A DNA stretch of 52,792 nt from an uncultured Faecalibacterium sp. (lineage in GTDB: Bacteria; Bacillota; Clostridia; Oscillospirales; Ruminococcaceae): NCBI GenBank assembly GCA_934539245.1, contig CAKTCK010000014.1:1-52792 (forward strand), written 5' to 3'. Positions 1 through 7,496 of this stretch are shown in pieces (positions within the stretch are counted from its first letter, which is position 1; each line of letters opens with the position of its first letter). The notes beneath the pieces are model-generated. The model was not told where the DNA came from and ran no database searches. It was given only the letters and a program-made list of their open reading frames with translations. The position numbers and the translations under genes were made by a program.

Positions 1-141
1 GGCGGCTTTGACGATGCTGCCCGGGGCGGCTGTTTTGCCATCTCGGAAGCCTACGACAAGTACCCGCTGGCGGTCAAACTGCATATCGCAGACCTGCAGG
101 CTACCTATCTGATGGAGCACCGCACCAGCAATATGCGCTAG
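1..141 (+). CDS. C-terminal fragment of a probable HD-domain phosphohydrolase
   Basis: The reading frame is open from the window edge and ends at a TAG at 139-141, giving the last 46 residues of a protein whose start lies outside. The fragment contains KYPLAVKLHIADLQATYL, which resembles the C-terminal helix of bacterial HD-family phosphohydrolases, where a KYPLA..LH.AD..ATY stretch follows the metal-binding core. That resemblance is from memory, and the catalytic HD residues are not in the window, so the assignment is tentative. A strong hairpin with a T-run follows immediately, which fits this being the real 3' end of a gene. Confidence 0.5.
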   Translation, partial: GGFDDAARGGCFAISEAYDKYPLAVKLHIADLQATYLMEHRTSNMR

Positions 142-146
142 AGAAC

Positions 147-186
147 AAAAAGCGCGCTGCACAGTGTTTTGTGCAGCGCGCTTTTT
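147..186. terminator. bidirectional Rho-independent terminator
   Basis: Arms AGCGCGCTGCAC and GTGCAGCGCGCT enclose a short loop, with A-run on the left and T-run on the right. It lies between two convergent genes and can stop transcription from both sides. Confidence 0.9.
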
Positions 187-187
187 G

Positions 188-2557
188 TTATCCGTTTTCT
201 TTATTGCAGTACATCCGGGCGTCCGCCTGACGGATGGCTTCGGTCAGGGGCTGCACATCGCAGACCCCGCCAATGCTTACCGAAAGCCGTATCTCCGGGT
301 GGCTGGGCACCCGTGCCGCCCGCACGGCGTCCTGCACACGCCGGATCACGCTTTCCACGCCGTTGGGGCGGCTTTGCGGCATCAGCAGCAAAAATTCATC
401 GCCGCCGTAGCGGATCAGGATATCGGTCTGGCGCAGGCAGTTCTGCATGGCTTCCGCCACCGTTTTCAGTGCTTCATCTCCCACCAGATGCCCAAAGCTG
501 TCGTTGACCGATTTGAACTGATCCACGTCGATCATCGCCACGCCGCCGCTCATCTCGCCCCCGGCAAGGAACTTATCAAAGTAGCGGCGGGTGTAGGCGC
601 CGGTCAGGGGGTCTACGAAAGCGCTGCGCTCCATTCCGTCGCAGCGGTCCAGCAACAGCCGGTGGCCGCCCATATCCAGCCATCGGCCGTCCGTCAGCCG
701 GGTGACCATTTCCAGCATGCAGCCTCTGCCGCCTACCTCGATGTATTTGGAGATGACAAAATAGGCTTCCTCGTCCTTGAACTCGATCTTATTCAAAACA
801 GTCTTGCGGGCGCAGGCTTTGGCTGAGATGCAGTTTTCGCACCGGGCATCCCGATTCCATACCATGTGGCAGTTGCCGGGCTTTTCGGTCAGGATGCCGT
901 CGCTGTCCAGCGCAAGCACCTTGCGGTGCTCCGGGTCCACCAGACGCACCACATCAAAGATGCCTTGCAGCCGCTTCAGGAAATGAGCGGGGTCCTCCTC
1001 CGGGCCGAGTGCAGTCAGCAGCTCCGCCTGATGCTCCATGCGGTGCTGTTCGTCCGTCAGCTGCCCCAGCACGTTTACGCAGCGGCGCACCCCGACACCG
1101 CTCCAGATGGTATGCAGCGCCATCCGGTGCAGCCGCGGCTCCCCGTCACGCTGCACCATCACCGGTAGTACCACGTCCGGCGCTTCCGGCGTGGCACGGC
1201 TCATAGCCTTGGAAAGCTTGCGCCGATCCTGCTCGTTCAAAAAGCCAAGCCCCCTGCCGTGCGCAAAATCCGTTACCGTTTTTTGCTGCATGGGCTCGGC
1301 ATGGTAGTCATACACCGTCACGCTGCCTGCCAGCAGGTCGTAGTCGAACCGGATGCCGCCGCACTGGGCGGCGTAGAAATCCGTGCGCTCCTTTTCCTGC
1401 TCCAGCAGCAGTTGGGAACGGTTCTCCCGGGGCAGCGCCTCCCGGTGCAGAATCTCCTCGGAAAGGCGGTGGGTCTCCTGCCGGAAGCCCCGGTCCCACT
1501 CCGAGCGGGTCAGCTCGGTGCGCAGCTGCTCCGAGGACTCCCGCAGACAGTCCAGCAGCAGCGGATTAAAAGCGCCGCACTCGCCGTTCAGGATCATGCG
1601 CAGCGCGGTGTCGTGGTCGTAGGCGTGCTTATAGCAGCGCTCACTGGTCAGGGCGTCGTACACGTCTGCCAGCGCCACTACCTGCGCCGCAATGGGGATC
1701 TCGTCCCCTTTCAGCCGGTCAGGGTAACCGCCGCCGTCCCAACGCTCATGGTGCCAGCGGCAGATGGCATGTGCCACCTGCAAAAGCGGCTCATCTCGGG
1801 CAATAACCTGTCCCAGATTCTGCAGCATCTGCGCACCAGCCACGGTATGGTTCTTGATGATGGCAAACTCCTCGGCGGTCAGGCAGCCGGACTTGTTCAG
1901 AATTTCTTCCGGGATGGCAATCTTTCCGATATCATGCAGCGCCGAGGCGGTGCTGATGCGGGCGATCTCGCTTTCGTCCAGCTGATAGTGGTCGGTCTTT
2001 TGCGCCAGCCGGTGCAAAAGCAGATCGGTCAGGGTGCGGATGTGCAGGACATGAAGCCCACTTTCGCTGTTGCGAAACTCCACCACATGGCTCAGGATGC
2101 TGATCATCAGCACGTTGTTGTGTTCTTTTTCGTACACCTGATCGGTGACAAGGCGGGTGAGCCGTTTTTGCTTGGCGTACAGCATGAGGATATTTTTCAC
2201 CCGGCGTATGATCATGATGCGCTCGAAGGGGCGGCGGATATAGTCTGCCACACCCAGATCGTAGGCGCGCTCAATGTTGGCGGTGTCCTCTGCCGCCGAG
2301 ATGACGATGACCGGGATCTCGTCCAGCCATGCGTGGTACTTCATCACCCGCAACACGTCAAAGCCGTCCATGCCGGGCATCATCAAGTCCAACAGCAGCA
2401 GAGAGATATCGGTGCGCTGCCGCATCAGCTCCACCGCTTCTGCGCCGTCCTCGGCTTCCAGATAGTCATAGCCATCGCCCAGTATCTCCTTGAGCAGGGC
2501 ACGGTTGATCTCGGAATCGTCCGTGATCAGGATCTTCGGTTTCTCGTTCATGGCCAT
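188..2557 (-). CDS. REC / HD-GYP / GGDEF cyclic-di-GMP turnover protein
   Basis: A 789-residue cytoplasmic signalling protein. Residues 8-125 form a receiver domain with acidic pair D13/D14 and phospho-acceptor D57 in LLLLDLMMPGMDG. The usual lysine of the KPF motif is arginine here (YIRRPFE). Residues about 140-345 are an HD-GYP phosphodiesterase domain with HDIGK and HHERWDGGGYP intact. A middle region of about 250 residues looks PAS-like and has a cysteine cluster (CENCISAKAC). The C-terminus (about 640-785) is a GGDEF diguanylate cyclase with RYGGDEF intact and an RQTD inhibitory site five residues before it. It could therefore both make and degrade cyclic-di-GMP. The first ATG (2557) is only about 4 nt from AGGAG; the second ATG at 2551 has better spacing, so the true protein may be two residues shorter. 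A paralogue without GGDEF lies at 50188-51288. Confidence 0.9.
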   Translation of the reverse strand: MAMNEKPKILITDDSEINRALLKEILGDGYDYLEAEDGAEAVELMRQRTDISLLLLDLMMPGMDGFDVLRVMKYHAWLDEIPVIVISAAEDTANIERAYDLGVADYIRRPFERIMIIRRVKNILMLYAKQKRLTRLVTDQVYEKEHNNVLMISILSHVVEFRNSESGLHVLHIRTLTDLLLHRLAQKTDHYQLDESEIARISTASALHDIGKIAIPEEILNKSGCLTAEEFAIIKNHTVAGAQMLQNLGQVIARDEPLLQVAHAICRWHHERWDGGGYPDRLKGDEIPIAAQVVALADVYDALTSERCYKHAYDHDTALRMILNGECGAFNPLLLDCLRESSEQLRTELTRSEWDRGFRQETHRLSEEILHREALPRENRSQLLLEQEKERTDFYAAQCGGIRFDYDLLAGSVTVYDYHAEPMQQKTVTDFAHGRGLGFLNEQDRRKLSKAMSRATPEAPDVVLPVMVQRDGEPRLHRMALHTIWSGVGVRRCVNVLGQLTDEQHRMEHQAELLTALGPEEDPAHFLKRLQGIFDVVRLVDPEHRKVLALDSDGILTEKPGNCHMVWNRDARCENCISAKACARKTVLNKIEFKDEEAYFVISKYIEVGGRGCMLEMVTRLTDGRWLDMGGHRLLLDRCDGMERSAFVDPLTGAYTRRYFDKFLAGGEMSGGVAMIDVDQFKSVNDSFGHLVGDEALKTVAEAMQNCLRQTDILIRYGGDEFLLLMPQSRPNGVESVIRRVQDAVRAARVPSHPEIRLSVSIGGVCDVQPLTEAIRQADARMYCNKENG

Positions 2558-2740
2558 GTTTCTCCTTTTGCCGAAGCTTCGCTCCGGGCACGCCGTCTGC
2601 TTTTTGCATTCACTTATAATTTAATAGATTCTGCAACAAAATGCAAGGCTAACCGCAGCATTTCTGCCATTTTTCGATATTCCCCGCAAGCATTTTCATT
2701 CCCGGCTGCATAAATGCAATTAAAAATGCGTTTGGAGTAG

Positions 2741-2802
2741 GCCGCGGTTGCAAAGCAATAAAAGCCCCAGTGGGGCTTTTAAGCGGTGCGCATTTCAAAT
2801 CG
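2741..2802. repeat. mosaic of two dispersed intergenic repeats
   Basis: The gap 2558-2858 holds no gene. Bases 2741-2786, containing AAAGCCCCAGTGGGGCTTT, match 51926-51971 on the other strand with few changes. The following bases to 2802 (AAGCGGTGCGCATTTCAAAT) match the terminal part of the variable-stem repeats at 32009-32123 and 31703-31816. It therefore looks like a junction of two repeat types. Short frames through it are not credible genes. Confidence 0.65.
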
Positions 2803-2814
2803 TTCCATGCAAAA

Positions 2815-2853
2815 GAAAAAGGACTGCTACGCAAAACACGCAACAGTCCTTTT
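2815..2853 (-). terminator. terminator of the ftsW-murA-ftsZ-coiled-coil cluster
   Basis: On the minus strand the arms AAAAGGACTG and CAGTCCTTTT follow the stop codon at 2859, and a T-rich run follows the second arm. Confidence 0.85.
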
Positions 2854-2858
2854 CAAGT

Positions 2859-3416
2859 TCACTCTTGGGACATCATGGCATCGAACCAGTCCATCAGCTC
2901 CGCAGCCATCTGCTCCAGCCGGGTCTCCGGCTTCCACGCAGGCTGTACGGGCTCCGGGGGCAATGCCTGTTCTGGGGCGCTAGAAGCCTCTGCCGTTTCC
3001 GGCGCAGGCTGTTCCGGTGCAGCCTCACACTGCGGCTCAGCCTCGGGGGCTGTGTCCGGCTGTGCGGGTGCTTCCGGGGCGGTCTGCTGCATGGCAGCAA
3101 GGGCAGCTTCCGCTCTGCGGCAGGCGGCCTCGGCCTGTTCTGCCCGGGCATTGGCCTGTTCCAGCTGCTCCCACGCCTGCTCACAGGCTGCTTCCAGCTC
3201 TGCATTATCATGCTTGAGGGCAAGCAAGGTGCGCTCAAAGGCGAACATCCGGGTCTGGTACCGGCGCACCTCGGCGCGTGCCGCAGCCAGCTTGCGGCTC
3301 AGCTGCTCTGCCTGCGCCCGGGCGCTTTCCGCCTGTGCTGCGGCAGATGCCTGTACAGCGGCCTGCCGGGCAAATTGTCCGCGCAGGATACCGGTCTCCC
3401 GCTCTGTCTGCACCAT
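2859..3416 (-). CDS. coiled-coil protein of unknown function encoded next to ftsZ
   Basis: A 185-residue protein that I do not recognise. Residues about 5-120 are almost pure Ala/Glu/Gln/Arg heptad-type sequence, predicted as one long coiled coil. Residues about 120-160 are a Pro/Ala/Glu-rich linker, and the last 20 residues (RLEQMAAELMDWFDAMMSQE) could be a short amphipathic peptide. There is no signal peptide or membrane segment, so it should be cytoplasmic. It starts 80 bp after the ftsZ stop, is read in the same direction and precedes the cluster terminator, so it is probably co-transcribed with ftsZ. The position and the coiled coil plus terminal helix suggest a Z-ring-associated factor, comparable in general design to ZapB or DivIVA-type proteins, but I see no sequence motif of those families. 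GGGAGGG lies 4 nt before the ATG. Confidence 0.75.
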   Translation of the reverse strand: MVQTERETGILRGQFARQAAVQASAAAQAESARAQAEQLSRKLAAARAEVRRYQTRMFAFERTLLALKHDNAELEAACEQAWEQLEQANARAEQAEAACRRAEAALAAMQQTAPEAPAQPDTAPEAEPQCEAAPEQPAPETAEASSAPEQALPPEPVQPAWKPETRLEQMAAELMDWFDAMMSQE

Positions 3417-3495
3417 GATGCCCTCCCATGCACGCCTTGCATGGGGCCTGCGCTGACCGCATGGGCGCAGCTGCCAGCCCCATTGTAGTCTGATC

Positions 3496-4677
3496 TTACT
3501 TCCGCTTGTTCAGGATGGCCAGCAACTCATCGTAGTAACGGTTATCGCTGCTTTCCTCTTCCACGGCCTTCTTTTCAACCGGGGCAGCAGCCGGTGCAAC
3601 ATTGCTTGCCGGAACTGCGGTTGCTGCTGCGCCGGTGTCGCTGCTGAACACCGCAGACGGCACAGACTGTGCACCGCCCATGGCGTTGTTGATGCTGTTG
3701 CGCAGGTCGCTGGCGCTCTTGTTGTCGAAGCCGGTGGCCACGACGGTCACGCGCATCTCGTCGGACAGGTTCTCATCAAAGGCAGTACCCCAGATGATGT
3801 TTGCATCGGGATGTGCGCTCTGGGTGATAAGACCTGCGGCGGTCTCCACGTCCTCCAGACCGATATCCGGGCTGGAAGTAATGTTGATGATAACGCCGTG
3901 CGCACCGGCGATGCTGGTCTCCAGCAGCGGGCTGGAAATTGCAGCCTTGGCGGCGTTCTCGGCCTTGCCTGCGCCCTTGGCGCTGCCCACACCCATGTGG
4001 GCGTAGCCGGCATCCTTCATGATGGAGCGCACGTCGGCGAAGTCCAAGTTGATGAATGCGGGCACGTTGATCAGGGCAGAGATAGACTCAACGCCCTGAC
4101 GCAGCACGTTATCGGCGGCCTGGAAGGCATTCATCAGGGTGATCTTTTCCTGACTGATCATCTTCAGGCGCTCGTTGGGGATAACGATCAGGCTGTCAAC
4201 GTGCATCAGCAAATTGGCAATGCCCTGCTCGGCCAGACCCATCTTGCGCTTGCCCTCAAAGGAGAAGGGCTTGGTAACGATGCCAACGGTCAGGATGCCC
4301 AGATCATGTGCCACCTCAGCCACAACGGGTGCTGCACCAGTGCCGGTGCCGCCGCCCATACCGGCGGTGATAAAGACCATCTGAGAGCCCTTGAGGGCGT
4401 TAGCGATCTCGTCCTTGCTTTCTTCTGCGGCGCGCTGGCCGATCTCCGGGTCTGCACCTGCGCCACGACCCTTAGTCAGCTTAGAGCCCAGCTGCACCTT
4501 GACCGAGGCATGGTTCTTTGCCAGTGCCTGCTGGTCGGTATTCATAGCGATGAACTCCACGCCCTGCAGGCCATCGCTCACCATGCGGTTCACAGCGTTG
4601 CCGCCGCCGCCGCCCACACCGATCACCTTGATCGTCGTAACGTTCTCGTCCATTTCTTCGTCGAGCATCAATGCCAT
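3496..4677 (-). CDS. ftsZ: cell division protein FtsZ
   Basis: Tubulin-like GTPase that polymerises into the Z-ring at midcell. The N-terminal GTPase core shows GVGGGGGNAVNRM, the tubulin signature GGGTGTGAAPVVA, and the switch region with NERL and NVLRQGV. The T7-loop segment NLDFADVRSIM is also present. After residue about 320 comes a Gln/Ala/Pro-rich linker, and the C-terminus is YYDELLAILNKRK, a plausible variant of the conserved C-terminal peptide that binds FtsA/SepF-type partners. I chose the ATG at 4677 (393 residues) because GGAGG lies 8 nt upstream; a longer frame from 4692 would place that Shine-Dalgarno inside the coding region. It has its own promoter at 4758-4786 and sits between murA and the coiled-coil gene, which together with ftsW is a reduced division cluster. 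Confidence 0.97.
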   Translation of the reverse strand: MALMLDEEMDENVTTIKVIGVGGGGGNAVNRMVSDGLQGVEFIAMNTDQQALAKNHASVKVQLGSKLTKGRGAGADPEIGQRAAEESKDEIANALKGSQMVFITAGMGGGTGTGAAPVVAEVAHDLGILTVGIVTKPFSFEGKRKMGLAEQGIANLLMHVDSLIVIPNERLKMISQEKITLMNAFQAADNVLRQGVESISALINVPAFINLDFADVRSIMKDAGYAHMGVGSAKGAGKAENAAKAAISSPLLETSIAGAHGVIINITSSPDIGLEDVETAAGLITQSAHPDANIIWGTAFDENLSDEMRVTVVATGFDNKSASDLRNSINNAMGGAQSVPSAVFSSDTGAAATAVPASNVAPAAAPVEKKAVEEESSDNRYYDELLAILNKRK

Positions 4678-4757
4678 AACTTTGTCCTCCATCGGATTTT
4701 TATGTGGAACTGCGCATAAACCGCACAGAAATTATCTTACAATACTTATATAACAGT

Positions 4758-4786
4758 ATCGTATCATCTTTTTGCTCCGATTGCAA
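4758..4786 (-). promoter_or_regulatory. sigma-A-type promoter for ftsZ
   Basis: On the minus strand TTGCAA, 17 bp, TACGAT. It abuts the 3' end of murA, so ftsZ can be transcribed separately from ftsW-murA. Transcript leader is about 75 nt. Confidence 0.6.
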
Positions 4787-4787
4787 G

Positions 4788-6095
4788 TCAAATTTGGTTT
4801 TTTGCCGGTGATTTTTTCGCAAGTCTGCCCCGGGTCGGCATTTCCTGCCAAATCTGTGCGCCCAGCCCCGCCAAAAGACGGTCAAGGTCCGCGTAACCGC
4901 GCCGGACAAATTCCACCCCGCTAAGGCGGCTGCTGCCCCGGGCAGCCAATGCCGCAAGCACCAGCGCCGCCCCGCCGCGCAGATCCGGCGCAGTCAATTT
5001 TGCCCCGTGCAGCGCCCCGGCGGGCTGCACATACAGGGTGCGCTTCGCCACCCGGATGTTTGCCCCCAGCGCCGCAAAGCCCTCCGCACAGGCAAAACGG
5101 TTTTCAAACACCCTGTCCTGCAGACTGCTTTCGCCCTGTGCACAGAGCATCACCGCCGCCAGCAGCGGGGCGGCGTCCGTGGCAAGGCCGGGATAGGGTG
5201 CGGTGTGCACATTTCCCGCGCCGCGCAGTGCCCCGAATCGTGAAATGGCGGCAGCATCGCGTGCCCGCTCTACGGTGCAGCCCATTTGTTCCAGAATTTC
5301 CAGCAGCGGCGCATACAGCCCGGGTGCGCAGCCCGCTAGCTCCACCCTGCCGCCCGCCGCTGCCGCCGCACACGCCACCGTAGAGGCGATAATGCGGTCT
5401 GCCACCGGCGTAAAGGTGCAGCCTGCAAGGCAGCGCTTTCCCTGCACCCGGATGGTGTCGGTGCCCGCACCCTCCACGCAGCCGCCGCAGGCGTTGAGAA
5501 AGGCAGCAAGATCCACGATCTCCGGTTCTTTTGCGACACCGTGCAGCACGGTCTGCCCCTGCGCCGTGGCAGCGGCCAGCAGCAGCGTTTCGGTAGCGCC
5601 CACACTGGGGAATGCAAGACAAATTTCTGCGCCCCGCAGCCCTGCCGGGGCGTAAAGCGTAAGCTGTCCGGGCGCTGCGGGCAGCTGCCGCACGCCCATC
5701 TGCGCCAGTCCCTGCAAATGCAGGTCGATGGGTCTTGCCCCAATGCGGCAGCCTCCGGGCAGCACGGTGCTCACCCGCCCCAGCCGCGCCAGCAGCGGCG
5801 CGCAAAACAGGATGGACGCCCGCATCCGGCCTGCGGCCTCCGGCGCAAGGTCGGTGCGCATGGGCTGCCCCTGCACCACCAGCGCTGCGCCCTGCCAGCC
5901 TGCCGTGCAGCCCACGCCCCGCAGCAGGGCAAGACAGTCCTCCACATCGGTCAGGCGCGGCACATTTTGCAGGCGCACCGGCCCGCTGCACAGCAGCGCA
6001 GCTGCCAGCAACGGCAGCACACTGTTTTTGGCCGCAGGCAGTTCCACCCTGCCCTGCAAAGGCCGTCCGCCCGTAATGATCCAATCCCCAGCCAT
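4788..6095 (-). CDS. murA: UDP-N-acetylglucosamine 1-carboxyvinyltransferase (MurA)
   Basis: Catalyses the first committed step of peptidoglycan synthesis, transfer of enolpyruvate from PEP to UDP-GlcNAc in the cytoplasm. Seen: the AAKNSVLPLLAAALL motif with the substrate-binding Lys-Asn pair, RMRASILFCAPLLARLGR, and LPGGCRIGARPIDLHL with the active-site cysteine that fosfomycin modifies in this family. C-terminal DLRGGAALVLAAL carries the conserved arginine. From the ATG at 6095 the protein is 435 residues, close to the family norm of about 420; the frame extends upstream to 6137 but those residues do not match the usual N-terminus. GGGGG lies about 8 nt before the chosen ATG. It is downstream of ftsW and upstream of ftsZ. 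GC content is very high here, as in ftsW. Confidence 0.93.
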   Translation of the reverse strand: MAGDWIITGGRPLQGRVELPAAKNSVLPLLAAALLCSGPVRLQNVPRLTDVEDCLALLRGVGCTAGWQGAALVVQGQPMRTDLAPEAAGRMRASILFCAPLLARLGRVSTVLPGGCRIGARPIDLHLQGLAQMGVRQLPAAPGQLTLYAPAGLRGAEICLAFPSVGATETLLLAAATAQGQTVLHGVAKEPEIVDLAAFLNACGGCVEGAGTDTIRVQGKRCLAGCTFTPVADRIIASTVACAAAAAGGRVELAGCAPGLYAPLLEILEQMGCTVERARDAAAISRFGALRGAGNVHTAPYPGLATDAAPLLAAVMLCAQGESSLQDRVFENRFACAEGFAALGANIRVAKRTLYVQPAGALHGAKLTAPDLRGGAALVLAALAARGSSRLSGVEFVRRGYADLDRLLAGLGAQIWQEMPTRGRLAKKSPAKNQI

Positions 6096-6221
6096 GCCAA
6101 GACCCCCGTTCTGCAAAAGATACCCCATGGTATGCAAAACGAGGGTCTTTGGTCAAAGAAATGCACCGGAAATGGCTTTCCCGCTTTCTGCGGGATTTGT
6201 CCGGTCATTTGTCCGGTTTTT

Positions 6222-6258
6222 CCGGCATTTCCTGCCCCGCTGCTGCAGGAAATGCCGG
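6222..6258. other. perfect 14-bp inverted repeat between ftsW and murA
   Basis: CCGGCATTTCCTGC and GCAGGAAATGCCGG enclose a 9-nt loop. There is no T-run on either strand, so it is not a standard terminator. It may be an mRNA processing or stability hairpin, or a protein-binding palindrome. Further CCGGTCATTTGTCCGG-like repetitions lie next to it at 6200-6225. Confidence 0.7.
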
Positions 6259-6264
6259 TCTTTA

Positions 6265-7395
6265 TCAGCTTTCGCCCCGGGACACCGAGAGCACGATGCC
6301 CATCTCGCCTAGAAGCATCATCAGGCTGGTGCCTCCGGAGGAGAAAAAGGGCAGACTGATGCCGGTGTTGGGGATAGTATTGGTGACCACTGCGATGTTC
6401 AGCACCGCCTGCAATGCCACCTGCACCACAAAACCCACCACCAGCAGTGCGCCGAACCGGTCCGGCGCGTGTGCCGCCAGCGTGATGCCCCGCCACAGCA
6501 GCGCGCTGAACAGCAGGATGACCGCACACGCGCCCAGAAAGCCCAGCTCCTCGCAGAGGATGGAGAAAATGAAGTCGTTCTGGGGCTCGGGCACGAACAG
6601 ATGCTTCTGGCGGCTGTTGCCCAGCCCCAGCCCCGCCGCCCCGCCGGAGCCGATGGCATACAGGCTTTGGATGGTCTGGTGTCCGTCGCCCAGCGGGTCG
6701 GCAAAGGGGTCCAGCCACGAGTTGAGCCGATCGGCGGCGTAGGGCACCAGCTCCGGCATCAACACGATGGCCGTGCCGATGGCGGCAGCACCGCCCGCCC
6801 CTGCCAGTAAAAACCACCGCAGCCCGGTACCGCCCACGAACATGAGCACCGCGCCGATGCTTAAAATCAGCACCGTGCCGGAAAGGTGGGGCTCCAGCAG
6901 CATGAGCACTGCCACCACCCCCAGCACCAGCGCAAAGGGTACCACCCCCACTGCAAAGCTGCCCATGCGGTCGTGGTTCAAGGCGATAATATGGGCAAAC
7001 ACCAGCACCACCGCAAATTTTGCGATCTCGCTGGGCTGTAACGTGCCAAGCCCCGGCAGCACCAGCCAGCGCTTGCAGCCGTTATACTCCGGCATGAACA
7101 GCACCGCCGTCAGCAGCACCAGCGAGAGTGCCAGCAGCGGCCACGCCAGCTTGTGATAGATGTGGTAGTCCACCCGGCTGGCTGTCCACATCGCCGCCAG
7201 TCCCATGGCGGCGTATAGCAGCTGCGGCCGCACATAGGCAAAGGCGTCCTGCCGCCGGTACAGTGCCACTGCGCTGCTGGCGCTGCACAGCATCACCAGC
7301 CCAAAGGCTACCAGCGTGAGCACCAGCACCAGAAAAGGCAGGTCCATGGGCGGCAGCGGCCGCAGCAGCCCTTTGCGGGCAGCAGTTCTGTGCAA
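6265..7395 (-). CDS. ftsW: SEDS-family peptidoglycan glycosyltransferase FtsW
   Basis: Integral membrane glycosyltransferase that polymerises lipid II at the septum with a partner class B PBP. About ten membrane segments are visible. Family hallmarks: LLEPHLSGTVLIL, the extracellular loop SWLDPFADPLGDGHQTIQSL with the catalytic-loop aspartates, GLGNSRQKHLFVPEPQNDFIFSI, and GISLPFFSSGGTS. The length of 376 residues is normal for FtsW/SpoVE. Translation appears to start at a TTG (7393-7395) because GGAGGTG sits 7 nt before it and no ATG with a ribosome site is nearby. Its divergent neighbour is an FtsI-type transpeptidase, the usual functional partner. RodA or SpoVE are alternatives within the same family; the position before murA and ftsZ favours FtsW. 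Confidence 0.92.
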   Translation of the reverse strand: MHRTAARKGLLRPLPPMDLPFLVLVLTLVAFGLVMLCSASSAVALYRRQDAFAYVRPQLLYAAMGLAAMWTASRVDYHIYHKLAWPLLALSLVLLTAVLFMPEYNGCKRWLVLPGLGTLQPSEIAKFAVVLVFAHIIALNHDRMGSFAVGVVPFALVLGVVAVLMLLEPHLSGTVLILSIGAVLMFVGGTGLRWFLLAGAGGAAAIGTAIVLMPELVPYAADRLNSWLDPFADPLGDGHQTIQSLYAIGSGGAAGLGLGNSRQKHLFVPEPQNDFIFSILCEELGFLGACAVILLFSALLWRGITLAAHAPDRFGALLVVGFVVQVALQAVLNIAVVTNTIPNTGISLPFFSSGGTSLMMLLGEMGIVLSVSRGES

Positions 7396-7496
7396 TCCCG
7401 GTCACCTCCGTTTCTGTTATTGTACGCGGGTGCGGGGGCGGTTAGTCATACAAGCTGCCGCCGGGCGCATAAACTGCCCGCAAAGGGGGTGCTGCC

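Noticed and set aside
1259..2713. Long plus-strand open frame of 484 codons
   Set aside because: Lies entirely antisense to the REC/HD-GYP/GGDEF gene; composition is His/Gln/Val-rich, typical of the reverse frame of a GC-rich gene, and it has no recognisable domain.
2649..2843. 64-codon minus-strand frame sharing SPTGAFIA with a frame at 51812-52006
   Set aside because: The shared peptide comes from a shared DNA repeat; neither frame has a ribosome site or coding bias.
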